NCBI RefSeq assembly: GCF_016756595.1
Contig: NZ_AP023261.1
Coordinates: 1-56,663 of the forward strand
Source: Mesorhizobium sp. L-2-11
Lineage (GTDB): Bacteria; Pseudomonadota; Alphaproteobacteria; Rhizobiales; Rhizobiaceae
Direction of reading: 5' to 3'
Length of the DNA: 56,663 bases
Part shown: piece by piece, positions 33,665 to 42,370 of the stretch
How the letters are laid out: each line of letters starts with the position of its first letter
Numbering within the stretch: position 1 is the stretch's first letter
Notes under the pieces: generated by a model
Seen by the model: the letters and a program-made list of their open reading frames with translations, nothing else
Database searches by the model: none
What the model was told of the DNA's origin: nothing
Translations under genes and position numbers: made by a program

Positions 33665-34333
33665 TCAGTTCCGGATGATGATCCCGCGCGCCTCGAGAGC
33701 CTGTACGGCGTCGGCCTTGGCGGCAGCGGTGATGCCTGCCGGCCATTCGATCTGGTGGCCGTTGACTTCCGCATCGCGGGCGATGACGGCAATCGCCGCT
33801 GTTGCGTCGGCGGGCGTCACGACGCCGTTGATCGCAATAGCGACGGCGACTTCGGAGCCGTCCGCCCCTGCCGGGTTGTAGGCGACGTACTGGAAATCCT
33901 CGGCATCGGCCTCGACCGTGACGGTGAAGCGATCGCCGGCAACGAAGTCGGTCGCGTCGGCGATGGTGAACTTGATTTCCTTGTTGAAGGCCACGCCGAC
34001 GGTTGCCTTGCCGATCGACTTGCCGGTCGGATCGGTCACTTCAAAGGTGCCGCCATTGGTCGCCGGCTCCGTGCAGACGATGTTGTAGACACCGTCCTTC
34101 ACCTTGGACGAGACGGCAGGGTTGGCAAGCGTCAGCGCCCCTGCGCCGGCGGTATTGCCGGCGTCGGCGGCAGCGGTGGCGACGACGCCGGCCACGACTG
34201 CGATCCGGCCGAGCACGGTGCCGGCAAGAAGCGTCTGGGAAAAGGCGATCGTGGCGTTCTCGCGCGAGCGGTGGAAATTCGCCTCGCTGAGCAGGAATTC
34301 GCCGGCATGCCGGCCTTCGGTAACAGTCGTCAT
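33665..34333 (-). CDS. Head decoration protein (lambda gpD-like)
   Basis: 222 residues. The first 55 residues (EGRHAGEFLLSEANFHRSRE, GTVLGRIAVVAG) and the last 75 (YVAYNPAGADGSEVAVAI, DAEVNGHQIEWP) form the gpD-like domain. Between them is an inserted beta domain (NIVCTEPATNGGTFEVTDPT, FVAGDRFTVTVEA) absent from lambda gpD but common in rhizobial prophages as I recall. It stabilises the capsid. The 95-bp gap to the capsid gene has GC hairpins but no T-run. Confidence 0.85.
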   Translation of the reverse strand: MTTVTEGRHAGEFLLSEANFHRSRENATIAFSQTLLAGTVLGRIAVVAGVVATAAADAGNTAGAGALTLANPAVSSKVKDGVYNIVCTEPATNGGTFEVTDPTGKSIGKATVGVAFNKEIKFTIADATDFVAGDRFTVTVEADAEDFQYVAYNPAGADGSEVAVAIAINGVVTPADATAAIAVIARDAEVNGHQIEWPAGITAAAKADAVQALEARGIIIRN

Positions 34334-34380
34334 GGCTTCAGCCCTTCACGAGTTGGAGTGGTTTGCGCGAAAGGGCTTGA

Positions 34381-34926
34381 TCAGCCGTTGCGCTTGTTGA
34401 TGCGCTCGGCTGCCTTGGACCAACCCGCCGAGGCGTCAGCGGGTTTCGGGGCGTTGCCGGGCTGCGCCAGGCCGGCGGCGGCCAGGCGCTGTTGCTCGTA
34501 GGCGGCGGCATCAGCACCGCCTGTCGGCTTGGTTGCCGCCACGTTGGCGACGACGAAGGCGGCGACATCCTCGCCGGACATGGCCGGAGACTTGGCTGCG
34601 AGGTCGAGCGCCGCCGCCATGCGGCCGCCATCCCCCTTGACGCCTTCGGCACCCATCGCCGTCGTGAGGCGCTTGCTTTCAGCGGACACGCCGGCGGCGT
34701 GGCCCTTGGTTTCAGCCGTAGCAACGGCGGCGTCATGGTCGGCCTGCGAGATAGTGCCCGCCGCGGCGGGCGCCTGATTTCCGGACATTCCGGTCTCCTT
34801 TGCCCGCGGGGGGCGGTTGGTTTCAGTTGACGCCTGGGCGCCGGTTTCTTCCCCATCGTCAGGGGAAAGCTCATCCGCCGCCGCGAGCGTTGCTGCGCGG
34901 ACCGCGGCCAACATGCTGTTCGCCAT
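34381..34926 (-). CDS. Scaffold-like protein after the S49 protease
   Basis: 181 residues from ATG 34926, 3 bases after the protease stop. The first 45 residues are acidic and disordered. From residue 47 (MSGNQAPAAAGTISQADHD) it is helical and Ala-rich. A second in-frame ATG at 34788 has AAGGAG 6 bases upstream, so a 135-residue short form is likely. In lambda the scaffold Nu3 starts inside the protease gene C; here it is a separate gene with its own internal start. Expected to guide procapsid assembly. Confidence 0.65.
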   Translation of the reverse strand: MANSMLAAVRAATLAAADELSPDDGEETGAQASTETNRPPRAKETGMSGNQAPAAAGTISQADHDAAVATAETKGHAAGVSAESKRLTTAMGAEGVKGDGGRMAAALDLAAKSPAMSGEDVAAFVVANVAATKPTGGADAAAYEQQRLAAAGLAQPGNAPKPADASAGWSKAAERINKRNG

Positions 34927-34929
34927 GGT

Positions 34930-35853
34930 TCAGGCCTTTCCGTTGATTTCCTTGATGAAAGCCGCGAACGCCTCCTGGCTGTCGCCGACCGCATCGACGA
35001 GGCCGAGCTCGACGGCTTCGGCCGCCGAATAGGCTTCGGCCTCGGTCTTAAGCGCCGCCGCCTTCGACAGCCGCTTACCGCGGCCCTGCGCGACAACGCC
35101 GGCAAACCGATCGCGCATCTGCTCGACCTCGGCCTGCCATTTCTCCTGAAGACCGGCGGCCAGCGGCTGATAGGGATTGCCGTCGATCTTACGCTTGCCG
35201 GCATGGATGAAAGTGACCTTGATGCCTTCCTGCTCGAGATTGCCGCTGAAGTCGGCATGCATCATGACGACGCCGATGGAGCCGGCGCCGCCGAACTCCG
35301 GCATGATGATCTGCCGCGCCGGACTGGCCACGAGATAACCCGCCGAATAGGCGAAGTCGGTCAGGATAGCGATGGTCGGCTTGGCCTTGGACAGCGACCG
35401 GAGCGCTGCGGCGGCCTCGAAGGCGCCATTGACCTGCCCGCCGAAACTGTCGATCTCGACAACGACTCCCTTGACGGCAGTGCTGCGCTCGGCCCGGGCG
35501 AACTGCGTGATCAGCCCCTGGTAGGATGTTTCGCCAGACGACGATCCGATCCACGCACCCTTTTGGACCAGCGTGCCTTCGACGGGAATGACAGCGACGT
35601 TCCCGACCATTTCGAACGGGACGATGCCGCGCTGGTCGAGGCGGCGGCCCATGTTATCGCCCAGAACGCCAGCCGACGGACGGCCGTTGGCAAATGCAAC
35701 ATGGTCGATCGCGCCCGGCGCGTTGACGATGGTGATGTTCTGGCCCGTCAGGCGCGGACCGAGCATCTTCAGCAAGGTTTCCGCTTTGCCCGGATGATAA
35801 AGATGCGGCCGGTCAAACAGAACGCCGCAGACGCGTTCGAAGGCTAGAGACAT
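34930..35853 (-). CDS. S49 (SppA/lambda gpC-like) prohead protease
   Basis: 307 residues from ATG 35853. S49 landmarks are VAVIPVEGTLVQKGAW, VVVEIDSFGGQVNGAF (usually DSPGG; Pro is Phe here), the catalytic Ser in LTDFAYSAGYLVA and GGAGSIGVVMMHAD. The C-terminus ends at AFAAFIKEINGKA with no fused scaffold. It matures the prohead by processing portal/scaffold proteins. It overlaps the gpW-like gene by 10 bases. Confidence 0.88.
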   Translation of the reverse strand: MSLAFERVCGVLFDRPHLYHPGKAETLLKMLGPRLTGQNITIVNAPGAIDHVAFANGRPSAGVLGDNMGRRLDQRGIVPFEMVGNVAVIPVEGTLVQKGAWIGSSSGETSYQGLITQFARAERSTAVKGVVVEIDSFGGQVNGAFEAAAALRSLSKAKPTIAILTDFAYSAGYLVASPARQIIMPEFGGAGSIGVVMMHADFSGNLEQEGIKVTFIHAGKRKIDGNPYQPLAAGLQEKWQAEVEQMRDRFAGVVAQGRGKRLSKAAALKTEAEAYSAAEAVELGLVDAVGDSQEAFAAFIKEINGKA

Positions 35854-36131
35854 GAGCCGCCTCCTACGAAGCGCATCGACTTGGCGTAGCGCGAGCGCTT
35901 GCCGCTCTTGGCCGAACAGGCGGCCGCGAGCCGCATCAGCTCGGCGTCGAGCGCGGCGACGCTGCCGACCGAGACGCGGACGCGCTGGTGGGTGACCGGC
36001 GAACGCACTTCGGTCTCCTCGACCCGCTCTCCGGCGATCAGCTTCAGCTTTGCGGCATAGAGCGCCTGGTAGAGCGCGCACGGGTCCTCCGCGTCGACCG
36101 TGACGCCTGCGATCTTGACCAGATTTGGCAT
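35844..36131 (-). CDS. gpW-like head-tail joining protein
   Basis: 95 residues from ATG 36131. It contains DPCALYQALYAAKLKLIAGE, a basic strand RSPVTHQRVRVSVGS and LDAELMRLAAACSAKSG, the helix-strand-helix layout of gpW. The gene lies between portal and protease, as in lambda (A-W-B-C is slightly reordered here to A-B-W-C). It would plug the portal after packaging. Confidence 0.72.
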   Translation of the reverse strand: MPNLVKIAGVTVDAEDPCALYQALYAAKLKLIAGERVEETEVRSPVTHQRVRVSVGSVAALDAELMRLAAACSAKSGKRSRYAKSMRFVGGGSCL

Positions 36132-37726
36132 CAGGCTTCGACCTTCTTTGCAGGCTCGTCCTGGACGGCATTGTCGGCGGTGCCGCCATTGCGCGGCACG
36201 AACGGGGACGGCATGCCGGCGTCGACATAGCGCTGATGCTCGCGCTTGCGCTGTTCGAACACCTCGTCCGGATCGTAGCCAAGCTCGGCGCACTCGGCGG
36301 CGAGCGTCGAGGTGCCGTTGACTAGGCGCTCGGTCGAAGCCTTGGCGCTCTTGCCGTCATCGGCCGACGGTTTCGCCGGTCCCTGCCAAAGCGCCCAGGT
36401 CGCAAGGTCGCGATTCTCCGCGAAGGCCTCGTATCCGCCCTTGAACGGAAGGCGGCCTTCACCGACCATTTCGTCCATCCAGTTTTCGTAGACCGGCTGC
36501 ACAATCGGCGCGGCGATACGCTCGCGACGCCTGACCACCACGGGCCAGATCGATGAATTTTCCATGCGCACCGACGAATAGGTGGCGTCGTTGTGGTCCA
36601 TGGTCAGGCCGCCATAGGTGATGCCGATGGCGCGGGCGGTGTCACGCGACAGCGCTTTCCACACCGGAAGGAATTCCGGGCCCGGTGTCTTGGCGCCGTG
36701 CAGGTCGAACTTCTCGCCCGGCGCCAGATGTGAGATGCGCGGGTCGCCGGAGACCGTGATGTCGCCGTCGCGGGCCCGCTCGAGCGCGCCGCCGAAATAG
36801 GCGAGAAACTCGTCGCGCAGATCGGCCTGGTCGTCGGGCAAAGCCTCCAAGGCCTCGAATGCCTCCTTCGACGGCGAGGCGCTGGTCAGGGTTGCGGCAA
36901 AGATCGTCTGCAGGATCTGCGTCTGGATCGTGGTGTCGACGAGGATCTCGTGCTGGATGTGCTGGCGGAAGGCCGGAGCCATCCGCGAAATACCGCGAAC
37001 ATCGGTCGCGTCTGCCGGATCAAATGCGTGAACGACCATCTTTCGGCCGGACGCATCGTAAGCCGGATAATCCTTCTTTTCGACGATGCCGGTGTTGCGC
37101 TCCTCGAATCGGTAGTGGGTCGGACGACCGTTGGCGTCGTGAAAGACGCCTTGGAACAGGCCTTCGAACTCGTTCGAGTCCTGCACCAGCCTCGTCGGCG
37201 GCACCATGCAGAGCTTGGTGCCGCTCTTAATACCGTACCGCTGGCGCCACGCTGTGCCCATGTAGGACATCACTCCGGTGGCTTCGCCGTAGGCCATGTC
37301 CCAGCGCAGCGCGATGTCGATCATCTGCGGAAGCGTGAACTTGCCGCGAAAATCGCATTCGGCAGGATTCCACGACCAGCGCTTCCACTCCTCCTTGACC
37401 AGTTTGATCCAGTCGTTGATTTCGTCAGCGCTCCAGCCGAGGCGGGCGAGATTGGGTTGCGGGTTGAGCACCAGCTCAACCCCGACCGTGTCGGCGACGA
37501 CCTGGTCAGCGGCGCCGCGCAGTCGGCCGGAATTCTGGATCAAGTCGACGGCGATCCCGGCAGCGCGGCGCCATGCCTGGCGGATGTCATCGCGGCTTTC
37601 CCGCAGGATGGCCGGCCGGGTATTGATGACGCCGGAGCGGCTATCGCGCAGATAGCCCGCCGATCGCTGCGGCCGCTCGGCGGGCGTAGCCGCCGGCCGG
37701 CGCAGAATGCGATCTAGCAGCTTCAT
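36131..37726 (-). CDS. Portal protein (lambda gpB-like)
   Basis: 531 residues from ATG 37726 (ATGA overlap with terminase). Lambda-portal features include QAWRRAAGIAVDLIQNSGRL, DTVGVELVLNPQPNL, YGEATGVMSYMG, ISRMAPAFRQHIQHEILVDT and the GITYGGLTMDHNDATYSSVR segment near residue 360. The C-terminal 80 residues are variable. It forms the dodecameric channel for DNA packaging. Confidence 0.93.
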   Translation of the reverse strand: MKLLDRILRRPAATPAERPQRSAGYLRDSRSGVINTRPAILRESRDDIRQAWRRAAGIAVDLIQNSGRLRGAADQVVADTVGVELVLNPQPNLARLGWSADEINDWIKLVKEEWKRWSWNPAECDFRGKFTLPQMIDIALRWDMAYGEATGVMSYMGTAWRQRYGIKSGTKLCMVPPTRLVQDSNEFEGLFQGVFHDANGRPTHYRFEERNTGIVEKKDYPAYDASGRKMVVHAFDPADATDVRGISRMAPAFRQHIQHEILVDTTIQTQILQTIFAATLTSASPSKEAFEALEALPDDQADLRDEFLAYFGGALERARDGDITVSGDPRISHLAPGEKFDLHGAKTPGPEFLPVWKALSRDTARAIGITYGGLTMDHNDATYSSVRMENSSIWPVVVRRRERIAAPIVQPVYENWMDEMVGEGRLPFKGGYEAFAENRDLATWALWQGPAKPSADDGKSAKASTERLVNGTSTLAAECAELGYDPDEVFEQRKREHQRYVDAGMPSPFVPRNGGTADNAVQDEPAKKVEA

Positions 37727-39849
37727 TTGCGCTTGGCCCATCTTTCACGGTTTGCCGCGCGTCGCGCCTCGCGCTCCGGGTCGGCCTTTGTGGTCTTTCC
37801 CTTAAACGGCCCGTCCTCGGCCGCTTCGAACAGATCGGGCTCGGCCGGCTTGCCGTGCACTTCGGTCAAGAGATCGGCCCAGCGCTCGGCGTTGAGCCGC
37901 CGCTTGTGCTTCAGGTGCCAGGCCAGCGCGAAGGCGTAGACCGTGGTATCGAACCAGTCGTTCGCGCGGCCGAGGATCCTCTTCCATTCCCGAGGCGCCT
38001 TCGGGCTGATCAGGTTGCGCGCCCGCCGCGATACCGTGGCGCGCGCCTCCTCGTCCGGGTCGACCAGCCGCTCTGCTGTCATCTCCTTGGCGAACTCATC
38101 GTCGCAGAGCTCGTTCGACAGGTGGATGGTGTTGCGCGGCCAGCTGCCGCGCTCGTCCGGGCCGAGCACGAAGTTGGCCAGGGCCGCCATCACCGAGGTC
38201 TTGATGTCGTAAAGCCCGACCGGATAGAGCATCACCTTGGCGACGCTTCGCTTGCGCTGGTCGCGTATGTCCTTCTTCACCGGCGTGCCCAGCCATGGCA
38301 GGCCGATCGGATGGCGGCCGTCGAGCGCGTAGACGTTCGGCCGCGAGGCGCAGAAGCGGTAGACGCGGTCAGTGGCAAAGCCCGAATCGACGCCGGACAG
38401 ATCGATGCCCTTCTCGCCGCCGCCGGCTGTGCGGTAAGTCTTGCCGAGCGCATCGGCGAGTTCGATCCAGGCGTCGTCGACCTGGTCGGGCGCACCCATA
38501 AACACCTGGCGGTCGATCAGCCAGGCGCGGTCGCGTGGCCCGATCGCCCAGACCGACCATTTGATGCCGTAGCCCTGGACGTCGGCGGCCGAGACGATCA
38601 GGCCGGCCTCCGACGGGATGACGCCGCGCGGGAACGGATTTTTTCGCGCCGCCTCGACGATCTTTTCCCATTCGACCGCGACCCCGCCGGGATCGTAGGG
38701 CAGCGCCAGGTCCTGCTGGTAGAAGGTGCGCAGCTTCGTCGTGTCGCCTTCGGCGTCCTTGAAGCGGTTCCAGATGTCGGCGAAGCGTTCGCGTGGCGCG
38801 TAAGCGGCCCACAGATGATAGCTCGGCTGCCAGTCACGGCAGCGGCCCTCGCAGGGATCGCAGCGCCAGCGGGCGATGTCTTCGGCCGCGATCGCGTCCG
38901 GTACCTTTTCCTCGCCGTCATGGACGCGGCGCGCGATCCAGTGGCCGCGCGCATTCATCTCGGCCTTGTGGCCGTCGAGTATGGCGCCGTTGCAGGCGAT
39001 GCAGGCCACATGAACCGGCAGATTGCGCGCCGGATCAGCATCGCGCAGCTGCTCGCGAAACTGGTCGAATTCCAGCACATGATAGATGCCGCAATGCGGA
39101 CATGGCACGTAGTAGTAGCGCTGGTCGCCGACCTCGAAATCGCCGGTGATCGCGCATTCGCCGGAGATGCCGGGCGTCGAGCCTTCCCATTCCTTGGCGA
39201 GGTCGCCATACATTTTCTGGCGGGCGCGGGCCTGGTCGCGCGGGCTGCCACGGCCGTCGACGTCGCGCGGATAGCCGGTGACCTCGTCCATGGCGAGGTA
39301 TTTGATCGACACCATCTGCAGGCCCTTGGAAGAGCCCGCATTGACGATCTGGCAGAAGCCGCCGGCGTAACGCTTGAACGAAGTCGTCGAGCCCTGCTCG
39401 TCGCGGCTGTTGACCGGCATCACCTTGTGGGCGATGCGCGGGCTCGCCTCGATAGTCGGCTGCAGCTTGACCCGGTTGAACTTGGTCGCTTCCTCGAGTG
39501 TCGGCAGCACAATCATCATCGAGCCGGGCGCCTGGTCGACGATGAAGCCGAACCAGTTCTCGATTGCCGTCGACTTGCCGAGCTGCGCCGCCCAGCGGCA
39601 GGTGACGCGGCGCGCCGGATGGTCCGGATGCAGGCAATCCTGCGGCTCGCGCAGATAGGGCACGCGGTCGGTCTTGAACTTGCCCGGCCAGGGCGATCCC
39701 GATTCCGGCGAGACGACGCGGTAGCGGTCGGCCCATTCCGAGATCGTCAGGTCAGCGACGGGCCGGCTCGCGGCCTCGAGCCCAGCGAACAGGATTTCTG
39801 CCCCATGCGGCAACTCAGGAAATGAGAGCCGCGCGTCGTGATAGCTCAT
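37723..39849 (-). CDS. Terminase large subunit (lambda gpA family)
   Basis: 708 residues. The N-terminal ATPase part has RVTCRWAAQLGKSTAIENW (Walker A-like QLGKS), MMIVLPTLEEATKF and IKYLAMDEVTGYPRD (Walker B). A zinc motif CPHCGIYHV / CIACNG lies in the middle, and the C-terminal endonuclease part holds SAADVQGYGIKW and GSWPRNTIHLSNELCD. The gpA family packages from cos sites, so cohesive-end DNA is expected. It overlaps the small terminase gene by 4 bases. Confidence 0.94.
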   Translation of the reverse strand: MSYHDARLSFPELPHGAEILFAGLEAASRPVADLTISEWADRYRVVSPESGSPWPGKFKTDRVPYLREPQDCLHPDHPARRVTCRWAAQLGKSTAIENWFGFIVDQAPGSMMIVLPTLEEATKFNRVKLQPTIEASPRIAHKVMPVNSRDEQGSTTSFKRYAGGFCQIVNAGSSKGLQMVSIKYLAMDEVTGYPRDVDGRGSPRDQARARQKMYGDLAKEWEGSTPGISGECAITGDFEVGDQRYYYVPCPHCGIYHVLEFDQFREQLRDADPARNLPVHVACIACNGAILDGHKAEMNARGHWIARRVHDGEEKVPDAIAAEDIARWRCDPCEGRCRDWQPSYHLWAAYAPRERFADIWNRFKDAEGDTTKLRTFYQQDLALPYDPGGVAVEWEKIVEAARKNPFPRGVIPSEAGLIVSAADVQGYGIKWSVWAIGPRDRAWLIDRQVFMGAPDQVDDAWIELADALGKTYRTAGGGEKGIDLSGVDSGFATDRVYRFCASRPNVYALDGRHPIGLPWLGTPVKKDIRDQRKRSVAKVMLYPVGLYDIKTSVMAALANFVLGPDERGSWPRNTIHLSNELCDDEFAKEMTAERLVDPDEEARATVSRRARNLISPKAPREWKRILGRANDWFDTTVYAFALAWHLKHKRRLNAERWADLLTEVHGKPAEPDLFEAAEDGPFKGKTTKADPEREARRAANRERWAKRK

Positions 39850-40484
39850 TGCAGGGATGCCTGGTCGAACGGACCTATGTCGCCTGCCGCACGCTCACGC
39901 TCGCGCTGGTCGAGGCGTTCGCGGATCTCGCGGTTGAAGTCGTCGAGACCGACGCGGACGAAGCCCTTCAAGGCAATGCGCGCGACGCGCTCGTCCCAGC
40001 CATATTTTACCGAGAGGCTCGCCGCCTCGCTTTCGATCGCCCGGTCGAAGGCGCTTTGCATGAGCGCGATCGCGTCGCGGCCGGCCTTGTCGACCTCTGC
40101 CGTCGGCGTCAGTTCGCCGCGCCGCTGGGCGAGGTCCATTTCGCGCATCTCGGCATCGGCCTGCGCCTTGCGGGCTTGCCCGTCCGACTGGCTGCCGGCG
40201 AAGCGCGAGACCGGCCTACCCTTCGGACTGCCGAGGCCGGGAGCCAGCCCGGCAACCGGCGGGATGTTGCGAAGGCGGATGTTCTCGCCGCGGTGCGCGA
40301 CAAGCGCGCCGTACTCGACCAGGTGCGACTTGCCTTCCTCGCGCGTCGGCAGCGCTTCCGAGTGCTGCTTCAGGTAGCGCGACAGGGTCGAGCGGTCGAT
40401 CCGGTCGCCGGCCTCGCTCAAACGCGCCGCGGCATCCGTGATCGAAATCCACTCGCCGGCGGCGGCGTCGGTTTCGATGACCAT
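39846..40484 (-). CDS. Terminase small subunit (Nu1-like)
   Basis: 212 residues. The N-terminal HTH (EWISITDAAARLSEAGDRID, RSTLSRYLKQHSEAL) is a Nu1-type winged helix; a central AQADAEMREMDLAQRRGELT helix and a C-terminal oligomerisation/gpA-binding region follow. It recognises cos and loads the large subunit. The non-coding stretch just upstream (40485-40626) has direct repeats that could be its binding sites. Confidence 0.8.
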   Translation of the reverse strand: MVIETDAAAGEWISITDAAARLSEAGDRIDRSTLSRYLKQHSEALPTREEGKSHLVEYGALVAHRGENIRLRNIPPVAGLAPGLGSPKGRPVSRFAGSQSDGQARKAQADAEMREMDLAQRRGELTPTAEVDKAGRDAIALMQSAFDRAIESEAASLSVKYGWDERVARIALKGFVRVGLDDFNREIRERLDQRERERAAGDIGPFDQASLQ

Positions 40485-40626
40485 GCGTGCAGTGTCCCGT
40501 GCGGCACGCGTGCATCACACGTTCTTGCGTGTACCGCTTTCCGACGCGCCTACTAGAAAAATCCCGGGCTCCCCCGGGCCCGTATGGGTTGGAAACGCTG
40601 ATACGGTCCCTACACCGGGGGTGGGG
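40485..40626. other. Candidate cos region
   Basis: A 142-bp gene-free gap directly before the small terminase, where lambda-type phages keep cos. It has two direct copies of GCGTGCA (40485-40491 and 40508-40514) separated by 16 bp, further GTGCG/CGTGT words, and a GC-rich palindromic stretch (CCCGGGCTCCCCCGGG) near 40563. No cut position can be read from sequence alone. Confidence 0.45.
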
Positions 40627-41163
40627 TCAGCGGGGCAGGAGGTTCTCGACCTCGTGCAGGTAGCGAGGCATCAGGCTCTGCTCGATCAACTCGGTCAGCA
40701 CCTGGAGGTAGACCTCCGGGTTGTTCGTGATGTCATGCGCCGGGTTCGGCCCGAACAGCTCGCGGATCGGAAGCCTGTCCTTGCCCTGCCGCCTGAACAC
40801 GCCGACATGGCCGCTCTTCATCTCGGCGATGAAGGCAGAGCGATATGATCCTCTCAATCGGACGCGCACGCCCTTGGCAGTCTGGGTCGCGCCAAGCTTG
40901 TAGAGCGGCAGCCATCCCGATCTCAGGATAACATCGGCAGTGTTGCCGCCGGCATTGAACTGCGCTGTGGTCACCGCCCGCACCCGCGATGGCGGGATGT
41001 CGATGCGCTCGGCATTGCGCTTGATGATGCGGCTGCGCGCCATCTGCGTGATGCGGCGCATGGCGCGGGCAGCGGCCTTGGCCTTGATCTGGTCGGGCAG
41101 GCGCGCAATGGCGCGGCCGAGTTGCTCGAAGTCGGACGCATCGACATGAAGTTCGACGGTCAC
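40627..41163 (-). CDS. Minor tail protein Z-like (tail completion)
   Basis: 178 residues from GTG 41163. It shows ASDFEQLGRAIARLPDQIKA, MRRITQMARSRIIKR and IPPSRVRAVTTAQFNAGGNT, a pattern of lambda gpZ/minor tail Z. The C-terminal part has FRRQGKDRLPIRELFGP, also typical. Such genes normally sit with head-tail joining genes, whereas this one lies beyond the terminase and the cos candidate, just after the terminator of the replication operon. Confidence 0.75.
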   Translation of the reverse strand: MTVELHVDASDFEQLGRAIARLPDQIKAKAAARAMRRITQMARSRIIKRNAERIDIPPSRVRAVTTAQFNAGGNTADVILRSGWLPLYKLGATQTAKGVRVRLRGSYRSAFIAEMKSGHVGVFRRQGKDRLPIRELFGPNPAHDITNNPEVYLQVLTELIEQSLMPRYLHEVENLLPR

Positions 41164-41183
41164 GTGCTTTTCCCAATGAAAAA

Positions 41184-41207
41184 CCCCGGTCGCTGGGGGC
41201 GCCGGGG
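41184..41207 (-). terminator. Intrinsic terminator (bidirectional-looking)
   Basis: CCCCGG (41184-41189) and CCGGGG (41202-41207) form a stem with a 12-base loop. On the minus strand it is followed by five T; on the plus strand by a T-rich stretch. It lies after the end of the leftward replication operon (stop at 41257) and just before the Z-like gene, so it should stop early-left transcription before the late genes. Confidence 0.75.
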
Positions 41208-41256
41208 TGATTTCTTTTTTACCGTGTTCAGATGTATGTCAAGTTTCTGCTGCACG

Positions 41257-42093
41257 TCAACAAGCAACGGCAGTTTTTTTCGCAGGCCGCTCGGCCGCCC
41301 TTTCGAAGAGGGCAACGCCCGGCCTGTCAGCCTCCAGCCATGGCGTCATCGAGCGGCTCGAGAACACCAGCCTGTGCCCGACGAGCTGCGTGACAATCTC
41401 GGCCTCGAGCCGGCGCAGTGCCGCGACCCAGATCTGGTAATCGAGCCGGCCGAGGATATCGCCGGTCGGATCGGTCGAGAATTCATACTTGCGATAGGCG
41501 CCCTTCACCGGACGATGGGTGCGGCCGTTATAGCCATCGACCTCGATATCGTAGGTCCTGCCGTCCTCATGGTTCATCCGCCGCAGGACGAACCATGCCG
41601 GCTTGCCGCCGCGCTCGATCATCCTGACCTTAGACGGCTCGGCGCCAAAGTCCGGCTCGCGGCCGAGGATTGCCGTGCCGACGACAAGGCTGATGATGCC
41701 GGCGGCGCGCCGTTGCGGCGTTCGCACCATGTAGCGCTCGACCGCTTTCTTGACCGCCGCCTCAGCCATGCCTTCGCTATCCGGCCAGTCGGCCAGCGCG
41801 TTCCATCCTGCCGGCACCGCCACGTCGCAGCGCGACAGGCCTGCGACCGCCCGCCCGACCGCAACCGCGTCATCATGCGGCTCGCCCTGCTCGATCCAGT
41901 AATTCTCGGTATCGCCCCTGCCCTGGTCGACGATCGCACCAAGCTCGGCAAAGCTGGTGATCTTGCCCCATGACGATGCCTCCAGCATCCGCCAGGCCGA
42001 GTTGGCATTGTCCAGCCCGTCAACCCCGCCGCCTTTCGGCAATTCATGGACAAAGGCCCATGTCAGCAATTCCTCAATGGTCACGGTCTTCAT
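41257..42093 (-). CDS. Conserved phage protein at end of replication operon
   Basis: 278 residues. N-terminal part: TIEELLTWAFVHELPKGGG, DNANSAWRMLEASSWG; middle: KAVERYMVRTPQRRAAGI; C-terminal half is mixed (WFVLRRMNHEDGRTYDIEVD). No catalytic pattern recognised. I recall homologues in rhizobial prophages next to terminase genes, without a known role. It lies between the terminator and the iteron array, so it is the last early-left gene. Confidence 0.6.
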   Translation of the reverse strand: MKTVTIEELLTWAFVHELPKGGGVDGLDNANSAWRMLEASSWGKITSFAELGAIVDQGRGDTENYWIEQGEPHDDAVAVGRAVAGLSRCDVAVPAGWNALADWPDSEGMAEAAVKKAVERYMVRTPQRRAAGIISLVVGTAILGREPDFGAEPSKVRMIERGGKPAWFVLRRMNHEDGRTYDIEVDGYNGRTHRPVKGAYRKYEFSTDPTGDILGRLDYQIWVAALRRLEAEIVTQLVGHRLVFSSRSMTPWLEADRPGVALFERAAERPAKKTAVAC

Positions 42094-42105
42094 TGTCTTA
42101 TCCTT

Positions 42106-42370
42106 GCGACAGTTTTCGAGAGTTTTGCGATAGTTTAGCGATAGTTGTAGCCGGCAGTTTATTGAGGGATTTCAATTCGTTGTGTGGATGGTGCGGGAGT
42201 TGCGACAGTTATTGCAGCCCATATACGCAAGATATTCGGTTCCCCGCTCCCCTTCCCCACCTCTATAGGCGGCGGAAAACTGGTGCAGACTGGTGCAAGC
42301 ATTTGTTTTCATTGCATTATTCTCGCTGAATGAACTGTCGCTGAGTGTCGCGGACTATCGCAACTGTCGC
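42106..42370. repeat. Iteron array, candidate replication origin
   Basis: The word GCGAYAGTT occurs at 42106, 42127, 42138 and 42202, with one-to-two-mismatch copies at 42116 and 42193. The reverse complement AACTRTCGC occurs at 42333 and 42362, with close copies at 42343 and 42353. Spacing within clusters is 9-11 bp, one helical turn. Left and right clusters face opposite ways around a core holding ACTGGTGCA twice (42279, 42289) and an A/T-rich stretch (about 42297-42325). This 353-bp stretch (42094-42446) has no gene. Confidence 0.7.

Noticed and set aside
37855..39825. A 656-codon rightward open frame antisense to the terminase gene
   Set aside because: It mirrors codon structure of a clear gpA-family gene in high-GC DNA, and its product has low-complexity Arg/Ala/Asp composition with no domain.
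42106..42370. CRISPR array
   Set aside because: Repeats are only 9 bp with 9-11 bp spacing and occur in both orientations; there are no cas genes. Iterons fit better.
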